A stretch of DNA of 64,000 nt, taken from contig OY101125.1 of the NCBI GenBank assembly GCA_956465555.1, positions 560,501 through 624,500 of the forward strand, in the 5' to 3' direction. The notes below the pieces were generated by a model. It did not search any database. It was not told the DNA's origin and worked only from the letters and a program-made list of their open reading frames with translations. Origin of the DNA: Nitzschia sp. pyKryTriq1 (Eukaryota > Bacillariophyta > Bacillariophyceae > Bacillariales > Bacillariaceae). This document shows, piece by piece, positions 1-10,284 of this stretch (its first letter is position 1; each line of letters starts with the position of its first letter). The position numbers and the translations under genes were made by a program.

Positions 1-109
1 GAAAGCGGGAAGTGCCACCACCACCAACGCCATCCACCGGACCTGGACTACTAATGCCATCATCATCAGTGAGGATTCTATTATTCTCCTTCCCCTCATT
101 GTCCGTCAT
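1..109 (-). CDS. 5' end of an unrecognised gene, cut by the window edge
   Basis: Reading the minus strand from an ATG at 109 gives 36 open codons to the left edge with no stop. The peptide starts MTDNEGKENNRILTDDD and continues into a Gly-rich stretch. Another ATG 14 bases upstream hits a stop within six codons, so 109 is the better start. The piece is acidic and low in complexity and I cannot assign a family. It could also be an untranslated leader that happens to be open. Confidence 0.4.
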   Translation of the reverse strand, partial: MTDNEGKENNRILTDDDGISSPGPVDGVGGGGTSRF

Positions 110-657
110 GGTCGACAATTCATGGTACAATAGCAAGACAGCAGGCAGGTGGGATTTTATGGTGTACGTACGAATAAGATAATAACAACTAACAACTTGC
201 AACAAAAGCATGCATGCGGTGATTTCTCGCGCCTTGCTTTCGAAAGACGCGAACGAGACAGAGGAGACGCGAGGCGGCGGCCGGCCGGCGCTGATCTAAC
301 GGACCACAGTATCTGTCCGAGAAAGAACTTGTTTCTGTGTCCGTGAATGAAGGAAGGATCCAATATTTGACCCATCGGACTTGCTCCTTTTTCGCAGCTA
401 CGATCACGTATCGGCTATCAGCTCGCGCTCGCGCCACACACCGTACAAGTATGTACCGGTACACGATCCACGATCGAAGATCATCGCGAAGATCGAAGAT
501 TCGTACCGGTACCTGGACCAATTTTTTTTTGTTTATTCCTCTCTTCCCGCATAATGCGGCTGCCGGTAGAGAGATACTGTACAACGGTATTGCTTGTCTT
601 TGAGAGAAAGCAAGGCATTGATCCGCCAGTTAGAATAGTAAAAGAGTCGTGGTGGTG
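110..657. other. Intergenic region between divergent genes
   Basis: No convincing gene is seen. The stretch holds two copies of the palindrome GTACCGGTAC at 453-462 and 503-512, a sequence that recurs in intergenic DNA across the window. Several short open frames overlap one another here but have no coding character. Confidence 0.5.
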
Positions 658-2711
658 ATGATGATGATGATGATGATGGCGAGTCGCCGTTGCAATACTC
701 GGACGCGGAAGATTATGGTGACCGGTTCGTCCTTTCACTATTTCCAACAAGCATCGCGTGCCAACAAGTCGAGTACGGCCGCCGCACAAATTCAACGACG
801 ACGGACCAATACCAGTGCGGTAATGGCAATGATGGCGTCCCCACCCTTGTTGGCGGTGGGTATCTTGCATTGGAGTAGTACAAGTACTGTTCAGCAGCGC
901 CATCATGGTACCACAGTGACACGGAACGATGGATCGAAGAATGACAACAACAACAACAACAACAACAATGAAAAGAAAAAGAAGACAGCGAACGAACAAG
1001 ATTCGACAGGGCAACCACAGCTGTTCGATGTTACCACACAGTGGAACAATGCCAAGGAATATTTGGAACAAAAAGTATTGACGACGACGACGTCTCGTGA
1101 TGAATCATCAGTGGGCTCGTCGTCGAAACGGGAAAACAAGGGCGGGTGGCTGGGATTTCTAAAGGGACGGCTTGGAGGAGGACTCGGTGGTGGAAACAGA
1201 GACAACGACGACGACGTCACCACCATCAGTCAGGACAAGAAGAAGAAGAATAGCAACAAAGAAACACAAGAAACAAAACAAAATCTTGAGGACGTCAAGT
1301 CCAGTCTCATGGGTATCATGATGGGCCGATCTCCCAATCAGCGCACCGTCGAAGACTTGATTTCCAAAGCACGAAATTCAAGCGAACAGGGGGATGTGTC
1401 GGACTCGGTGAGTTTGGAAGAACTCCTGACGATCTTGAGAACATCGGGAGATGAATTCTCCGAGCTGATCAAGAAAAATTTGCATGGAAAAGATCTACCC
1501 ACGATATTGCCAACAAATCTCTACTACTTTTTGGAAAATGAAGACGAAATCAAAAACTTTTCTTGGAGGCGGCGCAAGCATCGCTTTTGTCGAGGCTTCG
1601 ATATCGAATACGTCAATGAATTGAATTCGTTCATGAGAATCGCCGAAATTGGATACCTGGATGACATGGAGAAGATAAAACATGAAATTTCGGAGACGTT
1701 TGGGTATGGAGTCATTTTTTGTCAAATGGATAGCCTCCCTGGAAAACCCAGCCATTTTGTAGCTGTCAAGAAGAATCAATCGCAATGGAGCTCATCGCTC
1801 GATATGATGTTATGTGTGAGAGGAACCAAGACAATTACCGATGTTATAACTGATTTGCTCGCGGATACGGTGGACTACCGTGGAGGAAAGGCACACTCTG
1901 GTATTTGCAAGAGCGGAAAATATCTAGCCGAAAAGCATATTGCAACCTTTGAGGAGTTCCTCAAGGCGTCGGGGAAAAAGAAAATTAATCTTACAGTGGT
2001 GGGACATAGTCTTGGTGCGGGAGCTGCCTCAATTGCGGGAGTCGAATTGCATGATCGGGATGACTTTGATGTGCAAGTGATTGGGTTTGGCTGTCCGGCT
2101 TTGCTCTCCAAAGAATTGTCAGAGTCGACCAAAGATTACATCACGACTGTCGTGGCAGACAATGACTGCATTCCTCGGATGAGTTTGGCCAACATGATGA
2201 ATGTACTATTGGATATTGGTGAATACAACTGGGTCCCTAGAGCCAAACAAGATCTTGAAGATGTCATTTGTCAAGTGCAGATGGCGTTGCCGACAATCAT
2301 TTCGGACTCGGTCAAACAAAACCTAATGGACATGCTTAGCACCAAGGTATTGTCTAGCATCGAGATCCCTCCATCTACCAAAGAGAGAATGGAACCTGTT
2401 TTGTTTCCGCGTAAGTATATTACATCATTGGACACGATACACTGGCCTTGCGTCTTGGATATTGCTCACGGTTCGTATTTTCTTTTCTTTTATCATATCC
2501 TTGGATTGAAGCTGGTAAATGCATTCATTTTTACCGGGACGGCTACGGCATATCAGGAGCTGTCGTCCCATGCACCTTTTTCGATTCCATTGATGTCCAC
2601 CGTCGTATGGTGGACGATCACCTTTTTGACACTGGATACAGATTGACATTTTTGGATGTGATGCGTCAATACAAGAACGACAACTATTTTCAGTTCGAAA
2701 TCAAGAAATAG
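658..2711 (+). CDS. Class 3 lipase, similar to sn-1-specific diacylglycerol lipase
   Basis: Exons are 658-2410 and 2512-2711, joined across a 101-bp GT-AG intron (2411-2511), giving about 650 aa. The join restores the family motif LFPPGK and brings in the catalytic-His segment (MVDDHLFDTGY), which an unspliced reading loses. The nucleophile elbow GHSLGAG has its Ser near residue 451, and the likely catalytic Asp is in VVADNDC near residue 502. The family hydrolyses acyl esters of diacylglycerol or related lipids. The first 100 residues are basic, Ser/Thr- and Asn-rich; a mitochondrial presequence is possible but unproven. Start: an ATG inside a run of seven ATG codons at 658. Substrate is not shown by the sequence. 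Confidence 0.85.
2411..2511 (+). other. Spliceosomal intron in the lipase gene
   Basis: The donor is GTAAGT at 2411 and the acceptor AG is at 2510-2511. Splicing leaves phase 1 on both sides and reconstructs the conserved LFPPGK motif, so this intron is well supported. The unspliced frame ends at 2646 with a sequence unlike the family. Confidence 0.85.
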
Positions 2712-2918
2712 TAATAAATAGAATACTATCTAGTAGGTACAGTATGGATCTTCTTCTTCCCGCCCGAATTAACGGGGTATTTCCAACGCGTATCTAGTGG
2801 TACTGAGGGGAAAAGAGTCACGACATATCGTAGGGATCTTTTTTATTTTGAGAATATACACGATAGCCTCGCATAACGAACAACAAATCGCATCCCACTT
2901 TTGGATCGCAACTTCTCT

Positions 2919-2990
2919 TTCCACTACCACTACCACTACCACTACTACCACTACTATCATTCATTCATTCATTCATTCATTCATTCAATC
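2919..2990 (+). repeat. Two adjoining microsatellites in the dienelactone hydrolase leader
   Basis: A CCACTA/CTA-type repeat (about 2919-2955) runs into an ATTC tetranucleotide repeat (about 2956-2985). Both lie just upstream of the start codon at 2998, presumably in the 5' UTR. Confidence 0.85.
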
Positions 2991-2997
2991 AATCAGC

Positions 2998-3813
2998 ATG
3001 GCTACCGATTGTTGTCCTACGGAAATCAAACCCGCTATTAACAATTATGAGGGTTTTGGCAAGACAATTTCCATCAAGGGATTGTTTGATGAAGTGTATC
3101 TAGTGTCGGCGGGCGATGCTCCGACCAAGGCGATCCTTCTCGCCTACGATATCTTTGGATTGACGCCCAATGCCAAACAGCTCGCCGATCATTTGGCGGT
3201 GAGCTGTGGATCGGACTATGTAGTTTGTATTCCTGATTTGATGAGAGGCCAAGCCTGGCCGGCCAGTAACATTCCAGTTACCAAAGATGGAGCATTCCCA
3301 GAGGGCGTCGCACCCGGCGATGGGGGCGAGGTGCTCATGAATTGGATCATGACCCATCCCACTTGCAAACTGGATCGAATCGATGAAGTGAAAGAGGTCA
3401 AGGAATATTTGGCGTCTCGTTACAAGGGCCTCTCCAAGGTCGGTATGGTTGGAATGTGCTGGGGGGCCAAGGTGACCTTTCTCGCGGGCGCTTCGACTGG
3501 ATTGCTGGATTGTGTCGCCAGTTGCCATGGATCCATTTTGAGCAAGGAGGATGCCGAGGCGTTGAATATCCCGACGTGTATGCTCAATTCCAAAGACGAA
3601 CCAGAGTCGTATCGTACAGAAATGAAGCCCATCCTCGATGCCAAACCATTTGCGGCGCAAAATGTCTTCATGGATTTTCCCACCATGCACCATGGATGGA
3701 TGGGAACGCGAGGGACTGGTGCCGATACGGACTTTACCGTGGAAGAGATCCGTATGAAATATATGGAAGGAGTCCATGCCTTGACGCAGTTCTTTACCAA
3801 TGTCATGGGGTAG
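2998..3813 (+). CDS. Dienelactone hydrolase family protein
   Basis: An intronless gene for 271 aa, close to the usual length of this alpha/beta hydrolase family. The nucleophile is the Cys in GMCWGAK, as expected for dienelactone hydrolases rather than Ser hydrolases. The acid is probably the Asp in NSKDEP, and the catalytic His lies in MHHGWM near the C-terminus. Bacterial members open cyclic dienelactones in chloroaromatic breakdown; the eukaryotic substrates are mostly unknown. No targeting peptide is visible, so it is probably cytosolic. The ATG at 2998 follows the ATTC microsatellite. The longer in-frame extension upstream translates the microsatellite and is rejected. Confidence 0.9.
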   Translation: MATDCCPTEIKPAINNYEGFGKTISIKGLFDEVYLVSAGDAPTKAILLAYDIFGLTPNAKQLADHLAVSCGSDYVVCIPDLMRGQAWPASNIPVTKDGAFPEGVAPGDGGEVLMNWIMTHPTCKLDRIDEVKEVKEYLASRYKGLSKVGMVGMCWGAKVTFLAGASTGLLDCVASCHGSILSKEDAEALNIPTCMLNSKDEPESYRTEMKPILDAKPFAAQNVFMDFPTMHHGWMGTRGTGADTDFTVEEIRMKYMEGVHALTQFFTNVMG

Positions 3814-4060
3814 TCTAGGAAACACATGCTAGGCGGCGTAGGAGCCTTATGTACTATGTTGGTGTCGCTCGGCGGTTCTCACTTTTGCTTCGCAACGTAC
3901 CTGTACGCAGTATGCGAGGAGTGGAAGTCACTATTTATAATCTAGGATAGGTCTCATCCATCTTATCGTTCCTTCAATATCAATGTCAGTAGCGCTGTAT
4001 GTGCAACCGAGCCAACAGTCTATTGTCAAGAAATGGAGACCTAACACACTAAGTGGTGTA

Positions 4061-5233
4061 TCATATGTTCGGAATGGTAGACAAGGCCTGTTTTTCTAGA
4101 CGCTCATCTTCTTCACGTTGCTGTCGATTGGCCAGTCCTACAGATTCGCGCCAAGCCTGACGCCTTTCGCTCATCTTTTCGTAGTATCGCTTGTGGAAAC
4201 CCCCCTCTGCTTTGGGATTGTAGGTTAAGAAGACGGCACGTCGAGGAAATGGCGACGCATTGGCCGCTGAACGATGCGGTGCCCATCCATTGAATACAAT
4301 AATAGTTCCACCCTTGCATACCAAAGGTTCAAACTCCATGGTATCCGCCATCTCGAGAGGAATGGCTCCAGCTCTCCCTCCTGCATCCGGATTTCCATCG
4401 GCCTCGGGAGCAACCGTAGAGACACAATGATCTTCACTCCACTCGCCCTTGCAAATTCGAAGGCATCCATTAGCAACTGTCATGTCGTCAACTGCTACCA
4501 TGACTGTGCAAAACGTTTGGGGACCATCATCGCCCAAAGCAATGCGAAGAGACGGCGTGTCTAAATGTGGTGCAAATCCACTCCCTCCTGGAGGTTTCAC
4601 ATTGAGTTTTTCTTTGTATAAGACCATCTCGACGCCCAATGCTTTTGAAACCAATTTTTGGAGGTAGTTATGACACAAATCGGACCATCCTGTATGAGAA
4701 TCGACAAAATGCTCTAACCTCGTCAAGACCTTTTTCGGATGAATTTCGCCCTGCTTCCACACTTGCACTGTTTCGAACGATTTGTCCGCTTGCACGTCGG
4801 CGCCTCCCCAAACCAGCTCATCGGTCAAACGACGAATGTATTCCGCGGGGACGGAACATTCGGAAGGAAAAATGCATACGGCTTCCTTTTCGTAGTGGAA
4901 TAAAAGTTGGTGCGAATCGACCAGTAGCGTGATTTCTCGGTCCGTCAAAGTAGGCAGGGGAGAATTCTTGCTTCTGACAACCGAAGAGGAATCATTAGTC
5001 ATGAAATTATCATGTTCAAATTCAGTGCTTTCATCCTCTTCATCCACGACCACATCCAGCGATGCTAAGCCCAACATTTCCATCAGGGCCTCGTCGGAAC
5101 TGTTCGTGCTGCAGCCGTCTTCATCATCGTCTTGGTGGGCTTTCTCATCCGTTTTCGGCACTCGACTCTCCAAGCTCGTCTCTATGACGATCGTCGATGG
5201 GCTTGAGCTGTCTGAACTACTTTGTAATGTCAT
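4061..5233 (-). CDS. Phytanoyl-CoA dioxygenase (PhyH) family Fe(II)/2-oxoglutarate oxygenase
   Basis: The gene encodes 390 aa without introns. After an acidic, Ser-rich N-terminal 100 residues comes the oxygenase fold. The iron ligands are visible as HLD in GFAPHLDTPS and the distal His in GWAPHRSAAN. The Arg residues in FPRRAVFLTYNP are placed to bind 2-oxoglutarate. This subfamily resembles microbial PhyH enzymes, including those acting on phosphonates, but nothing in the sequence fixes the substrate. No targeting signal is visible. It converges with the dienelactone hydrolase gene, about 250 bp away. Confidence 0.8.
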   Translation of the reverse strand: MTLQSSSDSSSPSTIVIETSLESRVPKTDEKAHQDDDEDGCSTNSSDEALMEMLGLASLDVVVDEEDESTEFEHDNFMTNDSSSVVRSKNSPLPTLTDREITLLVDSHQLLFHYEKEAVCIFPSECSVPAEYIRRLTDELVWGGADVQADKSFETVQVWKQGEIHPKKVLTRLEHFVDSHTGWSDLCHNYLQKLVSKALGVEMVLYKEKLNVKPPGGSGFAPHLDTPSLRIALGDDGPQTFCTVMVAVDDMTVANGCLRICKGEWSEDHCVSTVAPEADGNPDAGGRAGAIPLEMADTMEFEPLVCKGGTIIVFNGWAPHRSAANASPFPRRAVFLTYNPKAEGGFHKRYYEKMSERRQAWRESVGLANRQQREEDERLEKQALSTIPNI

Positions 5234-5599
5234 TTCTGGGAGGAGGGTAGACTAACTGTACCCAAGGAGGTGTAGTCTGGGAGCTATGAATTTGTCTATC
5301 TAATAGTGCTCGCATGATGATTTATTTTGGTACTTTTGGGGCTTGAAAAGGAACAACATAATGCCGCCGATGCATGATGGATGGCGGCTATCGTACGAGC
5401 CCGCCTGAAAAAGGCATTCGAGCTCGCAGTAGTCATCCGTCCGTCTGTCATCCGCGCGGTGAGCGGTGAAAACTGCGATGAAACTCTCCGCACATGCATT
5501 TTTTTGTCAGTTCCCAACAAATTCCGGTCGCTTTACTACATACAGTCTGTCTATCATATCTTCGCTGTTACGAGAGTTGAAGCACAACACAACACAAAG
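5234..5599. other. Divergent promoter region between the PhyH and UEV genes
   Basis: A 366-bp gap between two divergent start codons. No extra gene is seen; short open frames in it lack family features. It should hold both promoters, but I recognise no specific element. Confidence 0.5.
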
Positions 5600-6233
5600 A
5601 TGCAAAAGACACCAGCAGGAGAGACAGTCATTGTCCCGCGAAACTTCAAGCTTTTGGAAGAGCTGGAGAAATCGGAAAAGGGGTTGGGTGACATGGCGAT
5701 TTCGTTTGGCCTGGTCGACAACGGCGATACGTTTTTGACCGATTGGAATGGTGGAATTCTCGGTCCGGCCGCGGTAAGTTTTCGTATTGCAAAATCTTGA
5801 ATTTCCGTATTGAAACGGGTTTTCCCTATGGAAATGCTTCCCAGCACGAACAAACGGCTCACAATTTTCTCATCCCTCCTCGTTTCTTCTTTTTTCATCT
5901 ATCCCTATGTCAATTCAATTCCGTCTTCTTCATGTATCGATTTCTCTTTCCATTTTAATACTCCAGACACAACATGATGGGCGGTTTTACCAACTTCGAA
6001 TTCGTTGCCCCGAAGAATACCCAGCAGTCCCTCCCGAGGTAAGATTTGTCTCGAAAATCAACATGAGCTGCGTCGACTCGAGAACGGGTGCCATTAAAAA
6101 GGAAAAATTACCAGCTATGCGAAATTGGAACCGCAATATGGGTATTGAACAAATTTTGCAATCGATTCGAATGGAAATGTGCAGTGATCAAAATCGACGA
6201 TTGCGACAACCTGCGGAGGGATCCAACTTCTAG
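5600..6233 (+). CDS. UEV1: Ubiquitin-conjugating enzyme variant (Mms2/Uev1/UBE2V type)
   Basis: Exons 5600-5773 and 5967-6233 flank a 193-bp GT-AG intron in phase 0, giving 146 aa, the normal UEV length. The N-terminus VPRNFKLLEELEKSEKG is the Mms2/Uev1 signature, followed by WNGGILGP, then YPAVPPEVRFVSKINM after the intron, and it ends RQPAEGSNF like fungal and animal members. As in all UEVs, the active-site Cys of E2 enzymes is absent. UEVs pair with Ubc13 to build Lys63-linked ubiquitin chains in DNA-damage tolerance and signalling. A GTAAGA inside exon 2 is coding, because the family sequence continues through it. Confidence 0.93.
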
Positions 6234-6944
6234 ACGATTACTTTTGTCCATGACAACAATGCTACTCCTTTTACGTATGTACTTGTACCAACGAACTATG
6301 GTCGTAGATCTAGAAAAAGCCAGTGTGTAATAATGCTATCATGCCACTTCCTTCCCACTTTATTTATCATGCATCATCATATACTCTACTAGTAGCGGCA
6401 TTGAGGATTCAAAAGCCATTGATAGCTACTGTTGAAACTATTACTCGGCGAGAATCTGCGGATAGCTCTGCACACTTAGCATCGAGAGAAAAGAGGAGTA
6501 AACCACAAAATCTCTCCCTGCCTGCGGTAGTTCTATTCCATCACTGCTTGTGGCCCGTTTCCCCCACAAATCTAATGATGAATTGTCTCTACAGGCGGTA
6601 GACTGACTTATATCCTTTACTCTAGTAGGCTATGAACTACAAGTAGTCTACCGTACAAGTTTTCGCTCGGTGTACTCATACCGGTGCGGAAGTTGAAGAT
6701 ACTGTAGTTTTTTATCGAAAATAAATGGGAGTCCTCTTTAGCTCCATTTTGCTCGTCAACAGTGCTCATCAACTCTCGCCTAGCTTTGGACTTGTATCGA
6801 TAGTATATTAGACTACCGAGGCAGAAAATAGTGCTGGTACTCTACGTCGCTTGTAGCACAAGAACCATACCGGTAGAGAGGGATCAAAAGGTATCGATAG
6901 GGACGCTACTACTGCCCGGTAAACTAGCCAGCCACAAGATCCCC
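6234..6944. other. Intergenic region with no recognised gene
   Basis: 711 bp between the 3' ends of the UEV gene and the NSRP1-like gene, which converge here. Short open frames exist but show no domain or conserved motif. I looked for tRNA T-loop sequences and found none that fit. Confidence 0.5.
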
Positions 6945-7928
6945 TCATTGCCTTGATGTCATGCCTTTTCGTTCTAGATAGCGTAGTCTGGCGGCTGCCA
7001 CTTTTTGCTCCCTTCTCTCCCGTGCCGTCGACTGCGTTTCTGCGGGTCTGTCATCATTCTCAGTAGCTTTCTTTGTCTCTATTTGGTCTCTCTTGTCGCC
7101 ATCATCAGCTTCCTCTGCTGGCTGAGGTTGTTCTTCGGAGCGCTCAAATCCCGACAAGAACCCCAGACCGCCTCCCTTTGACGGTAGAAAGTCGTCATCA
7201 GAGTCACGGTCAAGAGCCTTCTTATGCTTGTCGCTTGTCGTATTCTCGTCTTTCGTTCCTTCTTGGTCCCCGCCACCGCCCATGGCCACATTGTTTGCGA
7301 AATTTCCGTAGAATGACGCCATGGCAGCTCCCGCCGATTTTCGTTTGGTGACATCATTCGCCTCTTCTTCCCGCTGACGCTCTTCTTCTTCCACCTCCCA
7401 TTGCTTTCTCTCTTCTAATTTCCGTCGATAGGCTTTTGTGATAAACTTTTCCTTGCCCACAAAGTCTTCTTGTGCATCCTCCAAGGCCTGCTCCTTGGCA
7501 ACTTTGCGTTCCAGTACCGCCTCTCGAACACGTTGTCGTTTCTTGGCCGTCTCCAGTAAATCCCCAATGTACCGACTCTTTCGTTCCTCTTTCGGGTCTG
7601 TTTCTTTCGCCTCTACTGCTGCAGGCCGAAAGGAATCGTAAGCACCGTCATAGTCGAAAATTCCTCCATCGCCAGAAGTGCCGGCGGCCATGGCAGCTTG
7701 GGCTCTTTGACGCAAGGCAGCTTGTTCTTTCGCAATCTGTTTGTTGATTCGTTGACGTGCATCCCCAGGAGTCGCCATGTCCTTGCCAATATCATCCTCG
7801 TCGTCATCCTCGTCGTCTCCAAAGATATTTTGGGAAGGGGCGGCGGCTGACGCTGCTCTACTGTTCAATCCAAAACCCAATTTCTTCTTTTTCGCTTTCG
7901 TCGCTTTGGAACCTAATGAAATATTCAT
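6945..7928 (-). CDS. NSRP1: NSRP1/CCDC55-like nuclear speckle splicing regulator (DUF2040)
   Basis: 327 aa, no introns. The N-terminus is MNISLGSKATKAKKKKLGFG, followed by an acidic patch. The core carries the family features: FDYDGAYDSF, then a Lys/Arg/Glu-rich helix (SRYIGDLLETAKKRQ), then KEKFITKAYRRKLEER leading into a long charged coiled coil. The animal homologue is a speckle protein that regulates alternative splice-site choice. The C-terminal third is low in complexity, acidic then basic, and ends with a second short helix (AARLRYLERKGM). A nuclear role is inferred from the family. Confidence 0.83.
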   Translation of the reverse strand: MNISLGSKATKAKKKKLGFGLNSRAASAAAPSQNIFGDDEDDDEDDIGKDMATPGDARQRINKQIAKEQAALRQRAQAAMAAGTSGDGGIFDYDGAYDSFRPAAVEAKETDPKEERKSRYIGDLLETAKKRQRVREAVLERKVAKEQALEDAQEDFVGKEKFITKAYRRKLEERKQWEVEEEERQREEEANDVTKRKSAGAAMASFYGNFANNVAMGGGGDQEGTKDENTTSDKHKKALDRDSDDDFLPSKGGGLGFLSGFERSEEQPQPAEEADDGDKRDQIETKKATENDDRPAETQSTARERREQKVAAARLRYLERKGMTSRQ

Positions 7929-8740
7929 TCTTTGCTGCGTCGTTGGTGGATGAATTTACAGTAGAATAATACTTTGCAGAATGATCATGACAACAACGCC
8001 ACAATGGAAAGTGCCTTATTAACCGATCGTAGATCGTCAGCTTTTCGCTCTACTACTAGTAGAGTCTAGAGTAGCTTGCTGCCTCCCGGCGGCTGATGGC
8101 CCGCCTCGTTGGGGGCCGTAAAAATGCCCAACTTTCGGAGCTGGTGCCGCACAACCGGTACATACCGGTATGCCTCATCCGCAGTTGTAGTACATACTGT
8201 AGTGAGACAAGAGGAGGGGAGGCCAGACGATGAAAGAGGGACGAAAGCAGTCGAGCAGTTACTCGTACCTGTAGAAGCAAGGATCCTCCCGAAGTGATGA
8301 CCGTATCTACCGGTCTGCACAATTCCCGTCGCTCTCCTCGTGGTCCGCCTGCCTGCCGTGCCTTCCGGTACCACCGTGACGTCAAACGTCACCGCGAGGT
8401 CGTATTTCGTTTCCAAAAAGTATCTTTCGGTTATATTGCGAAAAGGGGCGAGAATTTTGGTTATTGTTCCGCAAAATGCACAATGCACACACATATACAT
8501 CCCAAGAAGAACAAGACCAAGACTCATATTATTCCGAGGTATTACCGGTACTGGCAGCCAAGAGAAAGTGATGCAATATGAGCTACTCGTACACGAAGAC
8601 ACCGTACTATCAGGATTCTTCTTTCAGCCAGACTTGACCGCATGTAGTCGCGACGAAAGAAAACAACGCGCATTGGTGGCCGTCCTTCTAGCTCGGTGGC
8701 TCATTTCTGCAATCTTACTAGACTTCTTGGAAAAAACACA
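7929..8740. other. Divergent promoter region with a double CRE-like element
   Basis: 812 bp between divergent starts. No gene is supported. Several ACCGGT/GTACC palindromes lie here (near 8155-8170, 8309, 8365 and 8543). A TGACGTCA palindrome sits at 8377-8384 with a second ACGTCA half-site next to it. Confidence 0.5.
8376..8392. promoter_or_regulatory. CRE-like palindromes upstream of the longin SNARE gene
   Basis: The sequence GTGACGTCAAACGTCAC holds a full TGACGTCA palindrome and an overlapping ACGTCAC half-site, forming an imperfect inverted repeat about 350 bp upstream of the start codon. TGACGT/ACGTCA are known bZIP-bound CO2/cAMP-responsive elements in diatoms. Function here is inferred only. 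Confidence 0.4.
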
Positions 8741-10159
8741 ATGGCCCACAATGATCCTCTTTCATCCCCCTCTTACCGGATCCTTCTCCAACCCAATGAA
8801 GCGCCGCGCTACTTTCTAAAGCATTGCGACGGAGGATATGCTGTGAGAGGTCCCATCAACTTTTTATACCGCAAGAACAACAACGAGAATAACAACACAA
8901 ATCAGCAGCAGCCACACGATGAATTCGTCATCCTGCCCGTCTTGACACCCGAGGACCAGGAGAATCAGAGTGACGAAGAAGAAAGCGTTGTCCCGGAACT
9001 GCAGCTTGCCCGTCATGTTGCCATCGCGCACCAAGATTCGAGAAATGGCCAATGGGCCTACCTGTCCTGCAGAACAAAGGTACCCTTCCTTGGTAGCGCA
9101 CTCTGTGAACCTAGGAACGAGATTAATTCCTACGAAGTATTTCGCGTTGAGCACTGTTTCAGCTCATCGACGTATTCATTCAAGAGTCATAACGATCTGT
9201 TCCTCCATTACAACCTAACGTTGGGAACCATCGCGTTCAAACCCGTAGAGGCCAGCGATGCCCAGTGGCGCCTGGAGCCTCTGCATGATCATCCACCAAT
9301 GAACAGTGATGTTATCTACCTTGGAATCCTCAATATTCAGGACGATGTTCCAAGAGTGTACGCCGAATGTCTACCATCAGTTTCTTCTGCTTCTTTCGAT
9401 CGCGATTTCTTCAACTATATCTTGCAGCAGGTCAAGGATAGTGGGTGTGCCAGGGCGGGCACTTGCAGTCTCTTTGAAGCAGGGCGTGATTCTCTCTCCC
9501 CACGCCGGTGGATTCTACAAACTGACCACGCACTCAAGACATACGTCGTAATTACCTCAACTAAATGTGCTGAATACCTTTCTGTTTTCTGCCTTGAGGA
9601 TCTCTTCCATCTCTTTCAGGATCATTTCGAGCAGCACTGTGACAACCAAGATGGCATCACTTGTCCCAGAATCAGGGAACGAATCGCAAAGGCAATGTTT
9701 GGTACAAAGTTACACTACAATCAATACAATCCTACTACAGACCTCGAAAGACTTTCGGACGCCGACAGAACGGTGTTTGAGAAAACTGTCGTCGATATGA
9801 ATAGTAACCTCAGGAGCATGATGAGAAACATAGAGTCACTCGAAGTCATGAAGAAAAAGGCTGAAGAACTAACGGAACAAGCCAAAGTCTTTCGCAAACT
9901 TGCCAAAAAATTGAATCATCGATGGAGCCCACCAAGCATGTTCACAATTGTTCTTGCTAGCACCCTCGCGTCTGGACTACCACCTGACCCCATCGTTGCG
10001 GTTTCTAGCATCGTCGCTTGTGGTCTATGGTACGTGTTTGCAAAGGGTTCAGCCAACTATTCCTTTTTTGAAAATTCCTTCATGACTGTCCCAAGAGAAG
10101 TGATTGACGACATTCGCTTATTTCCCACTGTCACGAGTACTTCTGGGATCAAATTGTAG
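8741..10159 (+). CDS. Longin-type R-SNARE-like protein with N-terminal beta-trefoil-like domain
   Basis: 472 aa from the ATG at 8741. Residues 1-185 look like a beta-trefoil (short strands with WAYLSCR, DLFLHYN and AFKPVEASDAQWRLEPL). Residues 189-300 fit a longin domain (VIYLGILNI ... TYVVITSTKCAEYLSVFCLE). Residues 349-395 form a SNARE helix: counted against VAMP2, hydrophobic layers match at M353, M360, L367, M370, A374, L377, A381, F384, A388 and L391. The central zero layer is N363 instead of Arg. A hydrophobic segment (about 400-434, with an internal PPDP) and a 38-residue tail follow. R-SNAREs drive vesicle fusion; this one probably sits in an endomembrane. The N-terminal call is the weaker part. 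The open frame extends upstream only through non-ATG codons. Confidence 0.7.
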   Translation: MAHNDPLSSPSYRILLQPNEAPRYFLKHCDGGYAVRGPINFLYRKNNNENNNTNQQQPHDEFVILPVLTPEDQENQSDEEESVVPELQLARHVAIAHQDSRNGQWAYLSCRTKVPFLGSALCEPRNEINSYEVFRVEHCFSSSTYSFKSHNDLFLHYNLTLGTIAFKPVEASDAQWRLEPLHDHPPMNSDVIYLGILNIQDDVPRVYAECLPSVSSASFDRDFFNYILQQVKDSGCARAGTCSLFEAGRDSLSPRRWILQTDHALKTYVVITSTKCAEYLSVFCLEDLFHLFQDHFEQHCDNQDGITCPRIRERIAKAMFGTKLHYNQYNPTTDLERLSDADRTVFEKTVVDMNSNLRSMMRNIESLEVMKKKAEELTEQAKVFRKLAKKLNHRWSPPSMFTIVLASTLASGLPPDPIVAVSSIVACGLWYVFAKGSANYSFFENSFMTVPREVIDDIRLFPTVTSTSGIKL

Positions 10160-10284
10160 ATCGAAACGATACATGGTACTTTACGTCTAAGCAAACAATG
10201 TGTGTTGTCCCCACCACAACCCAACAAGCTGGAAGAGTACATCTATATAATCTCCATATACTAGTACATGCATTACTACTTGTA

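Noticed and set aside
8340-8819. A 159-codon plus-strand frame before the SNARE gene
   Set aside because: It starts with a non-ATG codon, overlaps the first codons of the SNARE gene in another frame, and shows no motif.
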